From an uncultured Collinsella sp. (GTDB taxonomy: Bacteria; Actinomycetota; Coriobacteriia; Coriobacteriales; Coriobacteriaceae), in contig CABUQG010000020.1 of NCBI GenBank assembly GCA_902493535.1, positions 1 to 31,305 of the forward strand: a stretch of 31,305 nucleotides of DNA. Direction: 5' to 3'. A program made the position numbers and the translations under genes. Positions 30,358 to 31,305 of this stretch are shown in pieces. Each line of letters begins with the position of its first letter. Position 1 is the stretch's first letter. The notes under the pieces are model-generated. The model was not told where the DNA came from, did no database searches, and was given only the letters and a program-made list of their open reading frames with translations.

Positions 30358-30363
30358 TATAAT
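30358..30363 (+). promoter_or_regulatory. -10 box of the C69 dipeptidase gene
   Basis: Perfect TATAAT on the plus strand in the AT-rich stretch 30300-30430, giving a leader of about 140 bases. The -35 position holds only TTAAAG (30335-30340). Confidence 0.5.
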
Positions 30364-30465
30364 TAACCATTCATCGCATATTTCATTACGCTTATCGAGT
30401 AAGTTTCTTTCATAGATGAATATTGTTTCCAGTTCGTTACGCTAATGGGGTGTCTTTATTGGCTG

Positions 30466-30489
30466 AAGCTCTCTGGCAACGGAGAGCTT
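30466..30489 (+). other. Leader hairpin before the dipeptidase gene
   Basis: AAGCTCTC/GAGAGCTT, a perfect 8-bp stem with an 8-base loop, 19 bases before the start codon and just upstream of the GGGAGGG ribosome site. It may tune translation. Confidence 0.45.
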
Positions 30490-30508
30490 TCGCACGCTGG
30501 GAGGGAAA

Positions 30509-31305
30509 ATGAGGAAAACTCACCCCGTCAACGCGCTCAAAAAGCTTGGCATAGGCCTCGCCTTTGGAGCTGCAACCATCATGTCCATGCCGACGTCTGC
30601 GCTCGCCTGCACGCAGATCTACATGGGCGGCAAGCTCACGGCGGACGGCAACACGTACTACGGCCGCGCCGAGGACTTTGGCAAGCGCTATCTTAAGCAC
30701 TACGGCATCGAACCTGCCCACGAACCTGGCTTTAAGTACAGCTCGATTGAATCTGCTTTTGAATACACTTCGAACAAGCCTACCTATCGCTACAGCTATG
30801 TACGCGACCACCCCTCCAACTGGATGGGTCGCACCGACGCCTACTCCGAGGCCGGCATCAACGAGAAGGGCGTCTCCTGCTCCGCCACGCTAAGCACCTC
30901 CTATAACGAGGAGGCCGCTGCAGCAGACCTCATCGATGAGGAAGTGGGTCTGGGCGAGTACAGTTACGGCAGCATCATCCTGGGCGAGAGCGCCACGGCC
31001 CGCGAGGGCGTCGAGCTTCTCGGCAGCCTGATCGATGATCAAGGCGTCTGCACCAACGACCAGATCATCATCGCCGACAACAACGAGACCTGGCTGTTCG
31101 CCACACTTTCCGCCCATCAGTGGATCGCCATGAAGCTCGCTGACGACGTCGCGTCGCTCAACCCTAATATCGGGAGCCTCAACTACGATGTCGACCTCAA
31201 TGACACCGAGAATTGCCTCCACTCTGAAAAGATCCAATCCATGCCCGAAGAAGACGATATGAGAAAGCCATTTGGGTCGCCTCCCCCGCGGCGCAGCTTC
31301 TTTCC
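30509..31305 (+). CDS. C69 family secreted dipeptidase, 5' part
   Basis: The reading frame is open from the ATG at 30509 to the window edge (265 codons), so the gene is cut off. The start has GGGAGGG about 4 bases upstream. Residues 1-33 are a signal peptide: RKTHPVNALKK, a hydrophobic core, then PTSALA. Cleavage after Ala33 would make Cys34 (CTQIYMG) the N-terminal residue, which in C69 Ntn-hydrolases is the nucleophile. The DGNTYYGRAEDFG (about 46-58), GINEKGVSCSAT (117-128) and TWLFATLSAHQW (194-205) blocks fit the family. It would act outside the cell on dipeptides. The last 15 or so residues before the edge (RKPFGSPPPRRSFF) look unlike the family, so a frameshift near 31250 is possible. 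Confidence 0.85.
   Translation, partial: MRKTHPVNALKKLGIGLAFGAATIMSMPTSALACTQIYMGGKLTADGNTYYGRAEDFGKRYLKHYGIEPAHEPGFKYSSIESAFEYTSNKPTYRYSYVRDHPSNWMGRTDAYSEAGINEKGVSCSATLSTSYNEEAAAADLIDEEVGLGEYSYGSIILGESATAREGVELLGSLIDDQGVCTNDQIIIADNNETWLFATLSAHQWIAMKLADDVASLNPNIGSLNYDVDLNDTENCLHSEKIQSMPEEDDMRKPFGSPPPRRSFF

Noticed and set aside
30466..30489. SAM-type riboswitch suggested by GGCAAC in the loop
   Set aside because: The remaining conserved riboswitch segments are absent; it is a simple hairpin.

Overview
The window looks like a chromosomal segment of a high-GC anaerobic actinobacterium of the class Coriobacteriia, most like Collinsella. That assignment is inference from gene content, AGGAGG-type ribosome binding sites and codon style; no rRNA or other marker gene is present. 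There are no tRNA genes, CRISPR arrays, transposases or phage genes.

Layout. 1-336: a left-edge terminator and a run of hairpins. 337-4305 (minus): an arginine deiminase cluster, arcA-arcB and a YfcC/ArcD-type antiporter, with no carbamate kinase. 4306-4854: an AT-rich divergent control region. 4855-8859 (plus): polyphosphate kinase with a long Pro/Glu/Ala tail, then an RlmD-type 23S rRNA methyltransferase. 9085-13098 (minus): a beta-glucoside operon of a DMT-family transporter, a 6-phospho-beta-glucosidase and PTS EIIBC without EIIA, behind a leader that carries an apparent attenuator. 13391-13548: two copies of a palindromic repeat. 13678-15901 (plus): a DJ-1/PfpI protein, Maf (overlapping ATGA) and a DmpA-type (P1/S58) peptidase. 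15902-16277: two large, related stem-loop elements and a gene relic. 16278-18504 (minus): UDP-galactopyranose mutase and a family 2 glycosyltransferase. 18736-19716 (plus): pta, facing two tandem acetate kinase genes (minus, 20069-22589) across a third long inverted repeat. 22710-27066 (minus): xseA, xseB, a HIT protein, a LysR regulator and an MFS transporter; the last two are visibly lower in GC. 27182-29084 (minus): a YugP-type zinc peptidase and RNase D. 29183-30202 (plus): a diacylglycerol-kinase-family lipid kinase and an unlisted 30-residue membrane microprotein. 30509-end (plus): the 5' part of a secreted C69 dipeptidase.

Metabolically, the segment joins substrate-level energy genes (arginine deiminase pathway, Pta-AckA), phosphate storage (Ppk), beta-glucoside uptake and cell-surface galactofuranose synthesis with housekeeping nucleic-acid enzymes.

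The most unusual structure is at 15914-16245. Two elements in opposite orientation share conserved single-stranded blocks and a 9-bp inner stem in which four base pairs differ by compensatory changes. They are closed by perfect outer arms of 31 and 21 bp that are unrelated in sequence. This pattern points to a conserved folded RNA or single-stranded DNA element. A weaker relative lies between pta and ackA at 19732-19862. All three are in gaps between converging genes.
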